Shown: positions 18,287-27,314, counted from the first letter of the stretch. The stretch: DNA of 64,000 nucleotides from JBQLZQ01 sp052168355 (GCA_052168355.1 JBQLZQ010000049.1:62001-126000), one strand, 5' to 3'. A program made the numbers and translations. Notes: generated from the sequence alone by a model not told the origin.

Positions 18287-19342
18287 ATGAAATCCATCAA
18301 GGGACCGGCCATTTTTCTGGCCCAGTTCGCCGGCGACGAGGCGCCGTTCGGCGACCTGCCCTCCATCGCCCGATGGGCAGGGGACCTGGGCTACAAGGGC
18401 GTGCAGATCCCGTCCTGGGATGCGCGACTGTTCGATCTGTCGGCCGCGGCCGACAGCAGGGATTATTGCGACGAGGTCAAGGGCGTTCTGGCCGATTCCG
18501 GCGTGGAGTTGACGGAATTGTCGACCCATCTTCAAGGCCAGCTTGTCGCCGTGCATCCGGCCTATGATGCCGCGTTCGACGGCTTCGCGCCCGAGGCGGT
18601 TCACGGCAACCCCAAGGCGCGACAGGAATGGGCGGTCGATCAGCTTCTCAAGGCCGCAAAGGCCTCCCAAAACCTGGGCCTCACCGCGCACGCAACCTTT
18701 TCCGGGGCGCTGGCCTGGCCCTATATCTATCCGTGGCCGCAACGTCCTCCCGGCCTGGTCGACATGGCGTTCGACGAGCTGGCGCGGCGGTGGCGTCCCA
18801 TCCTGGATGCATTCGACAAAGCGGGGGTCGACCTCTGCTATGAAATTCATCCCGGCGAGGATCTGCACGACGGAGACAGCTTCGAGATGTTTCTGGAGCG
18901 AACGGGCAATCATCCGCGGTGCACGTTGCTTTACGATCCCAGCCACTTCGTTCTGCAGCAGCTCGATTATCTGGCCTACATCGACCACTATCACGAGCGG
19001 ATCCGCATGTTCCACGTCAAGGACGCGGAATTCAACCCGACCGGCAAACAAGGCGTCTATGGCGGCTTTCAGCCATGGGTCCGCCGGGCCGGCCGGTTCC
19101 GGTCCCTGGGCGACGGGCAGGTCGACTTCGGCGCCATTTTCTCGAAGCTCTCGGCCTACGGTTTCGATGGCTGGGCGGTGATGGAATGGGAGTGCTGCAT
19201 AAAGTCGTCGCAGCAGGGGGCGGCCGAAGGCGCGCCTTTCATCCAGGCCCATATCATCGAGGTGACGGAAAGGGCGTTCGACGATTTCGCCGGCGCGGGG
19301 GCGGACGAAGCCGCGAACCGCGCCATGCTCGGCATCGTCTGA
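18287..19342 (+). CDS. Sugar phosphate isomerase/epimerase (xylose isomerase-like TIM barrel)
   Basis: This 351-residue protein fits the AP endonuclease family 2 / xylose isomerase-like TIM barrel. It has GYKGVQIPSWD near the first strands, LCYEIHPGEDLHDG with a metal-binding Glu, LLYDPSHFVLQQLDY with Asp and His, FHVKDAEFNPTG, and GWAVMEWECCIKSS, where the final Glu completes the site. Such enzymes isomerise or epimerise free or phosphorylated sugars and inositols. It starts after GGGAGGG and is followed 24 bp later by a Gfo/Idh/MocA oxidoreductase, a pairing usual in polyol or inositol-type sugar catabolism. No transporter or kinase for such a pathway lies nearby. Confidence 0.85.
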   Translation: MKSIKGPAIFLAQFAGDEAPFGDLPSIARWAGDLGYKGVQIPSWDARLFDLSAAADSRDYCDEVKGVLADSGVELTELSTHLQGQLVAVHPAYDAAFDGFAPEAVHGNPKARQEWAVDQLLKAAKASQNLGLTAHATFSGALAWPYIYPWPQRPPGLVDMAFDELARRWRPILDAFDKAGVDLCYEIHPGEDLHDGDSFEMFLERTGNHPRCTLLYDPSHFVLQQLDYLAYIDHYHERIRMFHVKDAEFNPTGKQGVYGGFQPWVRRAGRFRSLGDGQVDFGAIFSKLSAYGFDGWAVMEWECCIKSSQQGAAEGAPFIQAHIIEVTERAFDDFAGAGADEAANRAMLGIV

Positions 19343-19366
19343 ACGCAAGGCAGGGGGAACAGGGCC

Positions 19367-20542
19367 ATGGCCATCGAGGGCAAGGCAGGGGGGACGACGT
19401 CGCGACGGTTGCGGCTGGGCATGGTCGGCGGCGGCCGCGGCGCCTTTATCGGCGGTGTCCACCGCATCGCGGCCCGGATCGATGACCGGTATGCGCTGGT
19501 GGCCGGAGCGTTGGCGTCCGACCCAGAGCGGGCGCGGGACAGTGCCGCCGACCTGCACATCGACGCCGATCGGGCCTATGGCAGCTTCGCCGACATGGCC
19601 AAGGCCGAGGCCGCGCGCGACGACGGCATCGACGTGGTCGCCATCGTGACGCCGAACCATGTGCATCAGGCCGCCGCCACCGCGTTCCTCGAGGCCGGTA
19701 TCCATGTCATCTGCGACAAGCCGCTGACCACCACTCTCGATGACGCCAAGGCCCTGGCGGACGCGGTACGGCGCAGCGGCCTGATCTTCGGGCTGACCCA
19801 CAACTACACGGGCTACCCCATGATCCGCCACGCGCGGGAGATGGTCGCGGCCGGCGAACTGGGCGCCATCCGGCTGGTGCAGGCCGAATATGCCCAGGAC
19901 TGGCTGACCACCAAGATGGAGGATACCGGCCTGAAGCAGGCTGAATGGCGCACCGACCCGGCCCGCAGCGGCGTGGCCGGCTGCGTCGGCGATATCGGCA
20001 CCCACGCCTTCAACCTGGCCGAGTTCGTCACCGGCCTGGACTGCCAAAGCCTGGCCGCCGATCTCGATACGTTCGTGCCCGGCCGGCGTCTGGACGACAA
20101 TGCCCACATGATCCTTCGCTTCGACGGCGGGGCCAAGGGGGCCCTGTGGGCCAGCCAGGTGGCGCCCGGCAACGAGAACGGGCTGCGCCTGCGGGTATAC
20201 GGCGAAAAGGCCGGGCTGGAATGGCACCAGGAACACCCCAACGCGGTCCGCTTTGCCCGTCATGGCGAACCGCCCTGCCTGATCACCCGCGGCGGCCCCG
20301 GCGCCGGGGCGGCGGCGGCCCATGCCAGCCGTATTCCCGCCGGCCACCCCGAAGGCTATCTGGAGGGATTTGCCCAGCTCTATGCCGATTTGGCGGAGCA
20401 GATCTCCGCCCGGCTGGAAAACCGTGCGCCGGATCCCGCGTCCATGCTGGTTCCGACAGTGGAGCACGGGGTTCGCGGCGTGCGTTTTATCCACGCTGCG
20501 GTGGCGTCCAGCCACGCCGATGCCGCCTGGACAGCCCTGTAA
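19367..20542 (+). CDS. Gfo/Idh/MocA family oxidoreductase
   Basis: This 391-residue NAD(P)-dependent oxidoreductase opens with the Rossmann motif GMVGGGRGAFIGGVHR. It continues with IVTPNHVHQAAA and CDKPLTTTLDDAKAL, which carries the family's EKP-like lysine, then GDIGTHAFNLAEFV with the catalytic histidine region. A C-terminal alpha/beta domain of the GFO_IDH_MocA_C type follows. Substrates in the family are sugars, inositols and their derivatives. It follows a TIM-barrel isomerase on the same strand and probably acts on the same carbohydrate, as a two-gene operon. The ATG is preceded by AGGGGGAACAGGG. Confidence 0.9.
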   Translation: MAIEGKAGGTTSRRLRLGMVGGGRGAFIGGVHRIAARIDDRYALVAGALASDPERARDSAADLHIDADRAYGSFADMAKAEAARDDGIDVVAIVTPNHVHQAAATAFLEAGIHVICDKPLTTTLDDAKALADAVRRSGLIFGLTHNYTGYPMIRHAREMVAAGELGAIRLVQAEYAQDWLTTKMEDTGLKQAEWRTDPARSGVAGCVGDIGTHAFNLAEFVTGLDCQSLAADLDTFVPGRRLDDNAHMILRFDGGAKGALWASQVAPGNENGLRLRVYGEKAGLEWHQEHPNAVRFARHGEPPCLITRGGPGAGAAAAHASRIPAGHPEGYLEGFAQLYADLAEQISARLENRAPDPASMLVPTVEHGVRGVRFIHAAVASSHADAAWTAL

Positions 20543-20555
20543 TATGTCGCTTGGG

Positions 20556-20810
20556 TCAGTGGTTTCGCAGGGCGTCGATCAGTTCGCCCTTGGACATGCC
20601 TGAACGGCCGTCTATCCCGATCTCGCGGGCGCGGTCGTAAAGATCGTCCTTCGTCCACTTCTCATACCTCTCCGATCGCCCACCGCGCCGGGCGGCCGTT
20701 TGCCGGTCGGTGTTGGCGATCCGGGCCGCCTTTTCCTTGCTCGCCCCCTGTCGGCGCAGCGCTTCGTACTGGGCATCGTCCTTGATGCTTGGACCGTGAT
20801 CCTTCGCCAT
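20556..20810 (-). CDS. Small DUF7218/Rho-N-type protein
   Basis: This 84-residue protein begins MAKDHGPSIKDDAQYEALR and is rich in lysine, arginine and alanine. Its C-terminus, WTKDDLYDRAREIGIDGRSG with KGELIDALR, resembles a SAP/Rho N-terminal-like helical hairpin that binds nucleic acids. The same architecture occurs in small proteins annotated as DUF7218 or plasmid-stabilisation-like, so a nucleic acid-associated role is likely but not proved. AAAGGAG lies eight bases before the ATG at 20810, which is preferred over the longer frame. It is convergent with the oxidoreductase gene. Confidence 0.7.
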   Translation of the reverse strand: MAKDHGPSIKDDAQYEALRRQGASKEKAARIANTDRQTAARRGGRSERYEKWTKDDLYDRAREIGIDGRSGMSKGELIDALRNH

Positions 20811-21000
20811 GGTCGGGACTCCTTTCGTCGGTTCTGCGACAAACATGGTTAACGGCACAGCGGGCCGCCTGTTCCCTGTCGGTTGGGAACGGAATTCGCC
20901 TTTATCTTGTTATGAAAATGTCAAGTTTGCTTGGCCATAGTCGGCATCATGGCCGGCCAGGTTGGGGGCCGGCATGGCAGAATTCGGCGGAGCAGGGTGC

Positions 21001-21279
21001 ATGAAGACGATCGAGCAGTTCAACGCGGCAATGGCGGAGCGGCGACAGCCTTATCGGCTGGCCTGCGTATCCCGGCCGTGTCCGCGTGGCGGATCGATCC
21101 GCGCCGACTATCAGGTGCGCCGTCTGGATGCCTCGGACCTGATGGAATTCGCCGTCGCCTATGAGATGATCGGTCTTGCCGAACCGGAAGCCGTGGGCGA
21201 AGCCCTGGCCCTGGTGGCGGACCGCACGGCGGAACAGGCAACGTCCCGCGACCGCGAACTGGCGCTGGAAACCCTCTAA
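21001..21279 (+). CDS. Hypothetical protein, 92 residues
   Basis: This short acidic protein has no recognisable domain. It contains a basic N-terminal third with paired cysteines (RLACVSRPCPRGG) followed by two alpha-helical segments, LDASDLMEFAVAYEMIGLA and GEALALVADRTAEQATS. No signal peptide or membrane segment is present. GGAGCAGGG precedes the ATG at 21001, although an ATG nine codons earlier is also in frame. Its codon use and GC pattern match its neighbours, which supports a real gene. The flanking 190 and 199 bp show no other gene. Confidence 0.5.
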   Translation: MKTIEQFNAAMAERRQPYRLACVSRPCPRGGSIRADYQVRRLDASDLMEFAVAYEMIGLAEPEAVGEALALVADRTAEQATSRDRELALETL

Positions 21280-21478
21280 AAGCCAGCCTTTCCGCTACAA
21301 ACGACTTGCGTTCCGGCGGGGGCGGCGCTTAAGAGTGGGCCGCCGGTTGCTGGATGACGGCCTGGTTCTCCTGCCCGGCCTTGGTTTCAGCAGCCTTGGT
21401 TCCAGTTGGATCCGATCCCCGGGCGATCAGCCCCGACGTGTTGACTCCGACACGATCCCGCTTCTTCGGGCAGACGAG

Positions 21479-22609
21479 ATGCGCAAGTTCGACGTTCTGG
21501 TCATTGGCGGTGGCATCGCCGGCATGTCCGTTGCTTATGAGCTTGCGGCCTCGGCCCGCGTGGCGGTGCTGGAGCAGGAATCCCAGCCCGGCTATCACAC
21601 AACCGGTCGATCGGCGGCCCTGTTCTCGCGCACCTACGGCAACGCGCCGGTCCGTGCTCTCGCCGCCGCCAGCCGCCCCTTTTTCGACTCGCCGCCAAAG
21701 GGTTTCGCCGCCTACCCCCTGCTGACCCCGCGTGGCGCCTTGATCTTCGGCAATGCGGCCAAGGTCGGCAAGGTGTCGGCGCTGTACGAGGCATGCCGCG
21801 ATATGGACCCGACCCTGCGCCTGCTGGGCGAAGGCGAGGTGAACCGGATGGTGCCGGTGTTTCGCCGGGGCCAGGCAGCCGTGGCCATGGCCGAACCGAT
21901 GGCCATGGACATCGATGTCGATGGTTTGTTGCAGGGATATCGGCGCGGTCTGCTGGCGCGGGATGGCGTCATCGCGACCGACGCCCCGGTCACCGGCTTG
22001 GTCCGCCGCAAGACGGGCTGGCGGGCGGCCACGCCAGATAGCGTATTTTCCGCCCCCCTGGTGATCAACGCGGCGGGGGCCTGGGCCGATGTTGTCGCCG
22101 GTCTGGCGGGTATCGCTCCCATCGGGCTTGTGCCCAAGCGCCGCACAGCGATCCTGTTTCGGCCTCCGGCCAAGGCCGACACGTCCGCCTGGCCTTTGTT
22201 CTGCGAAGTCGATGAAGGCTTCTACGTCAAGCCCGATGCCGGCATGCTTCTGGGCTCGCCGGCCGACGAGACGCCGTCGGAGCCATGCGACGCCCAGCCC
22301 GACGATTGGGATGTGGCCACCGCCGTCGAACGGATCCAGAAGACGACGACGCTGACCATTCGGCGGATCGAGCACAAATGGGCCGGCCTGCGCAGCTTCG
22401 TTGCCGACAAGACCCCGGTCGCCGGATTTGACGGCGAGGCGGACGGGTTCTTTTGGCTGGCGGGCCAGGGCGGCTATGGTATCCAGACCGCCCCGGCCCT
22501 GGCCCGCACCGCCGCTTCCCTGGCCATGGGCGGGGACGTTCCCGACGACGCTGCCGCGCTGGGACTGAGCGCGGAAACCCTGTCGCCGACGCGGTTGTCC
22601 TCAGCCTGA
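21479..22609 (+). CDS. FAD-dependent oxidoreductase, DAO (glycine/D-amino acid oxidase) family
   Basis: This 376-residue protein starts with the dinucleotide-binding motif FDVLVIGGGIAGMSVAYEL and a following VLEQESQPGYHTTGRSAA stretch, which places the FAD near the N-terminus as in the DAO family. A middle domain with DVDGLLQGYRRGL and the C-terminal segment HKWAGLRSFVADKTPVAG, then FFWLAGQGGYG, complete the pattern. Members oxidise amines or amino acids, releasing imine and hydrogen peroxide or feeding electrons to a carrier. The substrate is not evident. A pyridoxamine-phosphate-oxidase-like gene begins 10 bp after it, so they are likely one operon. Confidence 0.85.
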   Translation: MRKFDVLVIGGGIAGMSVAYELAASARVAVLEQESQPGYHTTGRSAALFSRTYGNAPVRALAAASRPFFDSPPKGFAAYPLLTPRGALIFGNAAKVGKVSALYEACRDMDPTLRLLGEGEVNRMVPVFRRGQAAVAMAEPMAMDIDVDGLLQGYRRGLLARDGVIATDAPVTGLVRRKTGWRAATPDSVFSAPLVINAAGAWADVVAGLAGIAPIGLVPKRRTAILFRPPAKADTSAWPLFCEVDEGFYVKPDAGMLLGSPADETPSEPCDAQPDDWDVATAVERIQKTTTLTIRRIEHKWAGLRSFVADKTPVAGFDGEADGFFWLAGQGGYGIQTAPALARTAASLAMGGDVPDDAAALGLSAETLSPTRLSSA

Positions 22610-22619
22610 AGGAAAAACC

Positions 22620-23171
22620 ATGGCAAAACAGTTCCCGGCCCTCGACCCCCGGCTTATCGCCTTCATCGAAAACCAGAAGATATTCTTCACGGCTTCGGCG
22701 GCGGCCGGTGCCAGGATAAACCTATCGCCGCGCGGCACCGACGCGCTGCGGGTTGTGGACCCCAATACGGTGGTCTATCTGGACCGGACGGGAAGCGGCA
22801 ACGAAACCGCGGCCCATCTCAAGGCGGACGGGCGCCTGACCCTGATGCTTTGTTCCTTCGAAGGGCCGCCGTCGATCCTGCGCCTTTACGGCAGGGGAGA
22901 CACGCTTCCACGGGGTACGTCCCCCTATGCCGACCTGCTGGACGCGGTGTTCGGCGGGGCGGAACCCCTTGGCGCCCGGCAGATCGTTCGATTGCGGATC
23001 GATCTGGTGCAGACCTCGTGCGGCTTCGGCGTTCCTTTCTTCGACTATCAGGGGCCGCGCGACACGTTGGAACGGTGGGCGGAATCCAAGGGGGAAGCGG
23101 CGCTGGACGCCTACCGCAGGGAAAACAACACCCACAGCATCGACGGATTGCCGACCGGCCTGCCTGGCTGA
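22620..23171 (+). CDS. Pyridoxamine 5'-phosphate oxidase-like flavin-binding protein
   Basis: This 183-residue protein has the split-barrel FMN-binding fold. Its signature regions are FFTASAAAGARINLSPRG, TVVYLDRTGSGNETAAHL and LTLMLCSFEGPPSILRLYG, which match the general pattern of pyridoxamine phosphate oxidase-related proteins of about 180 residues. Many of these act on flavin- or F420-linked substrates rather than on pyridoxamine phosphate. The ATG follows AAGGAAAAACC directly after the oxidase gene. The likely shared operon suggests an electron-transfer or flavin role linked to the oxidase, which is inference. Confidence 0.8.
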   Translation: MAKQFPALDPRLIAFIENQKIFFTASAAAGARINLSPRGTDALRVVDPNTVVYLDRTGSGNETAAHLKADGRLTLMLCSFEGPPSILRLYGRGDTLPRGTSPYADLLDAVFGGAEPLGARQIVRLRIDLVQTSCGFGVPFFDYQGPRDTLERWAESKGEAALDAYRRENNTHSIDGLPTGLPG

Positions 23172-23442
23172 GATCGGAGATCCGGTCGCCTTTGCCATGG
23201 TGGCAGCGGAATGCCGGCACCGGTGCGGGACAGAGTCGAAGCCCGCCCGGGTCGCCCTTGCCTTGAAAGTTCCAAATTTGTTCCCATATCCTGCACATCC
23301 CAGCATCCGTTCCCTTTGAGGATTTGCCGGCTCCCCTCTGAGCCGTCGGTCCGAATGCGGGACCGCCGACCCGGCTGCCGCTTTGGCGGGGCCTCCGTGC
23401 GGTTCGCCTCCGGGATGATGCGCGTGCCAAGGAGGGCAGTTT

Positions 23443-24330
23443 ATGAGGAATGAATACGGAACGACATCTGACAGTCTAACGCACTATTTGACCGACATTC
23501 AGGGCCTTGCCTATCTCAGCTTCGAGGAAGAACAGGAACTGGCCCAGGCATGGCGTGACCGGCGCGACGAAGATGCGCTGAACCGCCTCGCCGGCAGCCA
23601 TCTGCGGCTGGTCGTTAAACTTGCCCGCGGGTTTTCCGGCTACGGTCTGCCCCTGTCCGATCTGATCGCCGAGGGCAATGTCGGGCTGATGCAAGCCATC
23701 GCAAAATTCGATCCGGACCGTGGATTCCGGTTGTCGACCTACGCGTCCTGGTGGATCCGGGCCGCCATCCACGAATATGTCCTGCACAATTGGTCGCTGG
23801 TCAAAATGGGGACGACGGCGGCGCAGAAGAAGCTGTTCTTCAATCTGCGCCGGCTGAAGTCGGAACTGGAGACCCTTGGCGAAGGTGACATGTCGGCGGA
23901 GGCGGTGACCGCCATCGCCGAGCGTCTGTCCGTGCCCGAGACCGAGGTTGTGGAGATGAACCGGCGTCTGGGTGCTGGCGATCTCTCGCTGAACGCGGCG
24001 GTGTTCGGGTTCGATGGTGAATCCGAATGGCAGGACATGCTGGTCGATGAGACACACAGTCAGGAAAGCCGGGTCGGCGATGCCCAGGAACTGGCATTGC
24101 GGCGGCGGCTGCTCAAGGAAGCGCTGAGCCGGCTCAACGATCGCGAGCGGCATATCCTGTCGGAGCGGCGGTTGCGCGATCAGCCGCTGACCTTGGAGGA
24201 TCTCAGCCATCAGTACGGTGTGTCCCGCGAACGCATCCGCCAGATCGAAGCGCGTGCCCTGGAAAAATTGCAGAAAGCCATCCGGGCCCTGGCCTATGCC
24301 ATGACCCCGGACATACGCGTGTCTGCCTAG
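23443..24330 (+). CDS. rpoH: RNA polymerase sigma-32 factor (RpoH family)
   Basis: This 295-residue sigma-70 family factor directs RNA polymerase to heat-shock promoters. Region 2 shows SHLRLVVKLARGFSGYGLP and LSTYASWWIRAAIHEYV. Next comes the RpoH box QKKLFFNLRRLK, found in RpoH but not in other sigma factors, and region 4 ends with YGVSRERIRQIEARALEKL. The strong AAGGAGG site precedes the ATG. Alphaproteobacteria often have two RpoH paralogs and which one this is cannot be told here. The 271-bp gap upstream shows no gene. A candidate sigma-32 promoter lies in front of the Hsp20 gene at 49.8 kb in this window. Confidence 0.93.
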   Translation: MRNEYGTTSDSLTHYLTDIQGLAYLSFEEEQELAQAWRDRRDEDALNRLAGSHLRLVVKLARGFSGYGLPLSDLIAEGNVGLMQAIAKFDPDRGFRLSTYASWWIRAAIHEYVLHNWSLVKMGTTAAQKKLFFNLRRLKSELETLGEGDMSAEAVTAIAERLSVPETEVVEMNRRLGAGDLSLNAAVFGFDGESEWQDMLVDETHSQESRVGDAQELALRRRLLKEALSRLNDRERHILSERRLRDQPLTLEDLSHQYGVSRERIRQIEARALEKLQKAIRALAYAMTPDIRVSA

Positions 24331-24384
24331 TTCAAGAGGTGGCCGGGCGGGACCGATCGGTTCCCCCGGCGCTTCTTCCCCGTC

Positions 24385-24981
24385 CTACGCCGCGGGGGGC
24401 TGATCGCGCGCCATGGCCCGCTGAAAGGCGGGGCGGGACGACAGCCGGGCCAGCCAGGCATCCATCGCGTCGCTGGCCGGCGCGAATTCCCGGAACCATT
24501 GGAACGGGCTGCCGATCAGCACATCGACGGCGCTGAACCTGTCGCCGAACAGATATTGTCCCGACTTCAAAGGCGACAAAACGCGTCGGATGACGGCTTT
24601 ATACGCAGCTCGCGCCTTGGGATCGGTCTCCGTCTCACCCTTGAACTTGGCCATAAAGGCCGGCTCCATCTCCCCCGAATAATACGCCATCCAGGTCAGG
24701 TAGGGGCCCCGCTCCGGCGACCCGATTTCGGGCGCCAACCCCGCTCGTGGAAACAGCTCGGTCAGATAAAGAGCGACGGCCACGGATTCCGTGATCAGGG
24801 CCCCGTCATGGACCAAGGCCGGCACCTTTTTGTCGGGGTGCGGGTTCTTGGGATCCGGCGCGCCCGACCCGTCGCGGCGGGGGATATCGCAATAAACGAT
24901 GTCGTAATCCGCCCCCAGCTCTTCCAACAGCCAGATGACCCGCGAAGACCGCGACAGCGGCGCGTGATAAAGGGTGATCAT
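24385..24981 (-). CDS. Glutathione S-transferase family protein
   Basis: This 198-residue protein has an N-terminal thioredoxin-like domain starting ITLYHAPLSRSSRVIWLLEE, with KVPALVHDGALITESVAVALYL as the glutathione-binding segment (the cis-proline in KVPAL and the ES pair). A C-terminal all-alpha domain holds YLFGDRFSAVDVLIGS. The residue after the first strand is a serine-arginine-serine run typical of bacterial GSTs. Such enzymes conjugate or reduce electrophiles with glutathione. The start at 24981 is preferred because GGAG precedes it and the fold begins at once. It is convergent with rpoH. Confidence 0.9.
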   Translation of the reverse strand: MITLYHAPLSRSSRVIWLLEELGADYDIVYCDIPRRDGSGAPDPKNPHPDKKVPALVHDGALITESVAVALYLTELFPRAGLAPEIGSPERGPYLTWMAYYSGEMEPAFMAKFKGETETDPKARAAYKAVIRRVLSPLKSGQYLFGDRFSAVDVLIGSPFQWFREFAPASDAMDAWLARLSSRPAFQRAMARDQPPAA

Positions 24982-25082
24982 AAGGCAATCTCCGATGGGG
25001 AAGAGACGGGCGCCGGGAAGAATGGTATAGGAATATAAGCGGATGGGCAACCGGCATCATCGCGCCGTTGACAGCCGCACCG

Positions 25083-26480
25083 ATGACAGGCTTGGTCGTG
25101 AAAAAAGCCGGCGAGTCAAAATCCATGGACGAGATAGAGCCCATCCTGAGGCGGGCCGAGACGGAAGGCGAACGGCTGGCCGCCTGGCTGCGAGTCATTA
25201 TCGTCGTCGCGTTCTTCGCCGTTGTCCTGGCGCTTCCGGGCGGTGCCGACCTCAAGGGCCCGATGATCCTCACCGCCTGCATCTATGCGGCCGGCACCGT
25301 CGTCGGATTGATGCTGGCGCGGCGCCGGCTGTTCCACCCCACCGTGCCGTATCTGTTCGTGACGTTCGACGTGGCCTTGCTGGTTGCCCAACTGTTGATG
25401 CTGTCCAGGGCCATGGGGATGGGACACCTCTCCGTATTCGCCCTGCCGACGGCAAGCCTGGTCTTCATCGTCATCATTCACGCCGCGATGCGCTTCCGCC
25501 CGTGGCTCGTCGTCTACACGGCGGTTGTCTTCCTGGTCGCCATGGCGGTCGGCACAAGCCTGATCGCCGCCGGCGGGCCGTTCCATCCGGCCACGATGAC
25601 GTCGGTCGGCGGCGGCGCCGGCATGACGGAGATGCTGTTTTTCACGGCCCTGCCCGTGACCGTTATCGCCCTCTGCACGTTGATGCTGTTCCTGACCGGG
25701 CGGCGGACACGGCGGCTGCTGCTCGAGTCGATCCAGGAGGGCCGCCGCGCGGCCCGGCTGGCCCGCTACTTCTCGCCCAACCTGGCCCGCGATCTGGCCG
25801 CTACGCCGGAGGCCGAGCTGATGGCCGGCCGCCGCCAGACGGCCATCGTCCTGTTCGCTGATATCCAGGGCTTTACCGGACTGACGGAGCGCATGACCCC
25901 GGCGGAGATCTGCGCCTTTTTGACGGCATTCCGAAGCCGCGTGGCGCATCCGATCTATGAGGCGGGCGGCACCATCGACAAGTTCATCGGCGACGCCGTG
26001 ATGGTCGTTTTCGGCACGCCGGAGGCCCGTCCGGACGATGCCGCGCGGGCTTTGGCGGCGGCGTTGAACATGCTGAAAGCCGTCGATGCCTGGTCGGCCG
26101 AGCGCCGCGACGCGGGCCAACCCGCGGTGGCCATCGGCATAGGGATCCATTCCGGCGAAGTGTTTGCCGGCGCGTTGGGCGATGGTCGGCTGCTGGAATA
26201 TACCGTGATCGGCCACGCCGTGAATGTGGCGGAACGACTGGAACGGCGGACGCGGGACGTCGGCAGCCCGCTGGTCGTTTCGGAAGCGCTGTTGAACGCG
26301 GCGGGTGCCTCTGCCTCGGCCGCATCCTGGCGACGCCTTCCCGATCAGCCATTGCGAGGCCAGCGGGAACCCGTGGCCGCCTATGCGCTGATACGCGGCG
26401 GTGGCTCAGACGATCTTGATCAGCACCAGGGCAACGGCGGCGGTAGCGGCGATGACGAACAGGGCCACCATCGCCTTTAA
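25083..26480 (+). CDS. Class III adenylate/guanylate cyclase, multi-pass membrane
   Basis: This protein of about 465 residues has six hydrophobic helices between about residues 35 and 220 forming a membrane domain. A signalling helix with YFSPNLARDL follows, then a class III cyclase catalytic domain at about 255-435. VLFADIQGFTGLTE and TIDKFIGDAVMVVFG carry the two metal-binding aspartates and the adenine-selecting lysine. EYTVIGHAVNVAERLER carries the threonine and the transition-state Asn and Arg, so cAMP production is likely. The start is uncertain between 25083 and 25125. The last 75 bp overlap a convergent gene at 26406-26834. Confidence 0.85.
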   Translation: MTGLVVKKAGESKSMDEIEPILRRAETEGERLAAWLRVIIVVAFFAVVLALPGGADLKGPMILTACIYAAGTVVGLMLARRRLFHPTVPYLFVTFDVALLVAQLLMLSRAMGMGHLSVFALPTASLVFIVIIHAAMRFRPWLVVYTAVVFLVAMAVGTSLIAAGGPFHPATMTSVGGGAGMTEMLFFTALPVTVIALCTLMLFLTGRRTRRLLLESIQEGRRAARLARYFSPNLARDLAATPEAELMAGRRQTAIVLFADIQGFTGLTERMTPAEICAFLTAFRSRVAHPIYEAGGTIDKFIGDAVMVVFGTPEARPDDAARALAAALNMLKAVDAWSAERRDAGQPAVAIGIGIHSGEVFAGALGDGRLLEYTVIGHAVNVAERLERRTRDVGSPLVVSEALLNAAGASASAASWRRLPDQPLRGQREPVAAYALIRGGGSDDLDQHQGNGGGSGDDEQGHHRL

Positions 26481-26834
26481 GGTGCTCGATTGTGTTTTGG
26501 CGGTCGTGGCGACCGTCGCATGATCGTCTTTGGGCGATTGTCCGGATGCGAATGCCGCCGCGTCGCCGGTCGCGCCTAGCCGTGTATCGTTGGCTTTGCG
26601 CTGCTGCAACACTTCGGCGTTGCTGCGATCCATGGCGGCGAAGCGGAAGACGACCCTCTGGGTCGTTTCGTTGGTGCGCTGATCGAAGGATTCCTGGACC
26701 ACTCTCACACCGACCGGGTTGCGCGAATCACGCACCCGCTGGGCTTCCAGAACGGCCAGCTTCGGGTCGTCGAAAATCGCCTCGATCCGCCACTTGCTGG
26801 CGGCGAACACCTGGAGTTCGTAGGCGGTCAGCAT
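26406..26834 (-). CDS. Hypothetical protein with C-terminal membrane anchor
   Basis: This 142-residue protein has a globular N-terminal part of about 75 residues with LTAYELQVFAASKWRIEAI and a QESFDQRTNETTQRVVFRF stretch. A low-complexity linker follows, then a C-terminal hydrophobic helix (LKAMVALFVIAATAAVALVLI), so it is a tail-anchored or single-pass cytoplasmic-facing protein. No known family was recognised. It lies 18 bp after the PAS domain gene on the same strand, which suggests co-transcription. It overlaps the 3' end of the convergent cyclase gene by 75 bp, unusual for this otherwise well-spaced window. Confidence 0.65.
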   Translation of the reverse strand: MLTAYELQVFAASKWRIEAIFDDPKLAVLEAQRVRDSRNPVGVRVVQESFDQRTNETTQRVVFRFAAMDRSNAEVLQQRKANDTRLGATGDAAAFASGQSPKDDHATVATTAKTQSSTLKAMVALFVIAATAAVALVLIKIV

Positions 26835-26852
26835 GACCGGTCCAAGTCCAGC

Positions 26853-27314
26853 TTAGTCGTCGGCCATGGCGACATCCACCGTTTTCGCGCTGGCCGCCGC
26901 CAACAGGAAATCGATGGTGTCGCCGTCGCTGGATAGGGGCATGACGATGCTGCGGTGAAGCAGCGCTCCGTCGTCGAGATCGAGGCTGCCGCCAAGGCTG
27001 ATCGGGACCCGACGGTCCGTTACCTTGTCCATATAGGCCATGGCCTCATGGGCCAGGGACGGCGCCGGGCAGGACTCGACCAGGCGTCCGGCGGCGTCGA
27101 AACCGGGCACGGCGAGTTCGTCGCCCAGGTGCCGGAATACCGGTCCATTCGGGTGATCGCCCAGTTCGACCAGGATGCAGCTTTGCCAATCATCGCCGAT
27201 GACGGCGGGGTCGATCTCATCGGGGGTCGGGAACGGCCGATCGCCCCGCAAATCCTGCCAATAGGCCAGCAGGCGCAGGACCAAGCGTCGTTCGTCTGGG
27301 TGATAGACCGTCAT
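26853..27314 (-). CDS. PAS domain protein (PAS_5 type)
   Basis: This 153-residue protein fits the PAS_5 family of small single-domain alphaproteobacterial proteins. It opens RLVLRLLAYWQDLRGDRPFP. The DWQSCILVEL and FRHLGDELAVPGF segments, and a C-terminal RSIVMPLSSDGDTIDFLL strand pair, are typical of the family. PAS domains sense small ligands or redox state and act by protein contact. No output domain is attached, so it probably works through a partner. A membrane-anchored hypothetical gene follows 18 bp downstream. It is divergent from ppsA. Confidence 0.75.
   Translation of the reverse strand: MTVYHPDERRLVLRLLAYWQDLRGDRPFPTPDEIDPAVIGDDWQSCILVELGDHPNGPVFRHLGDELAVPGFDAAGRLVESCPAPSLAHEAMAYMDKVTDRRVPISLGGSLDLDDGALLHRSIVMPLSSDGDTIDFLLAAASAKTVDVAMADD

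Noticed and set aside
17870..20515. 881-codon minus-strand frame opposite the isomerase and oxidoreductase genes
   Set aside because: It is antisense to two complete enzymes and shows no domain or ribosome binding site of its own.
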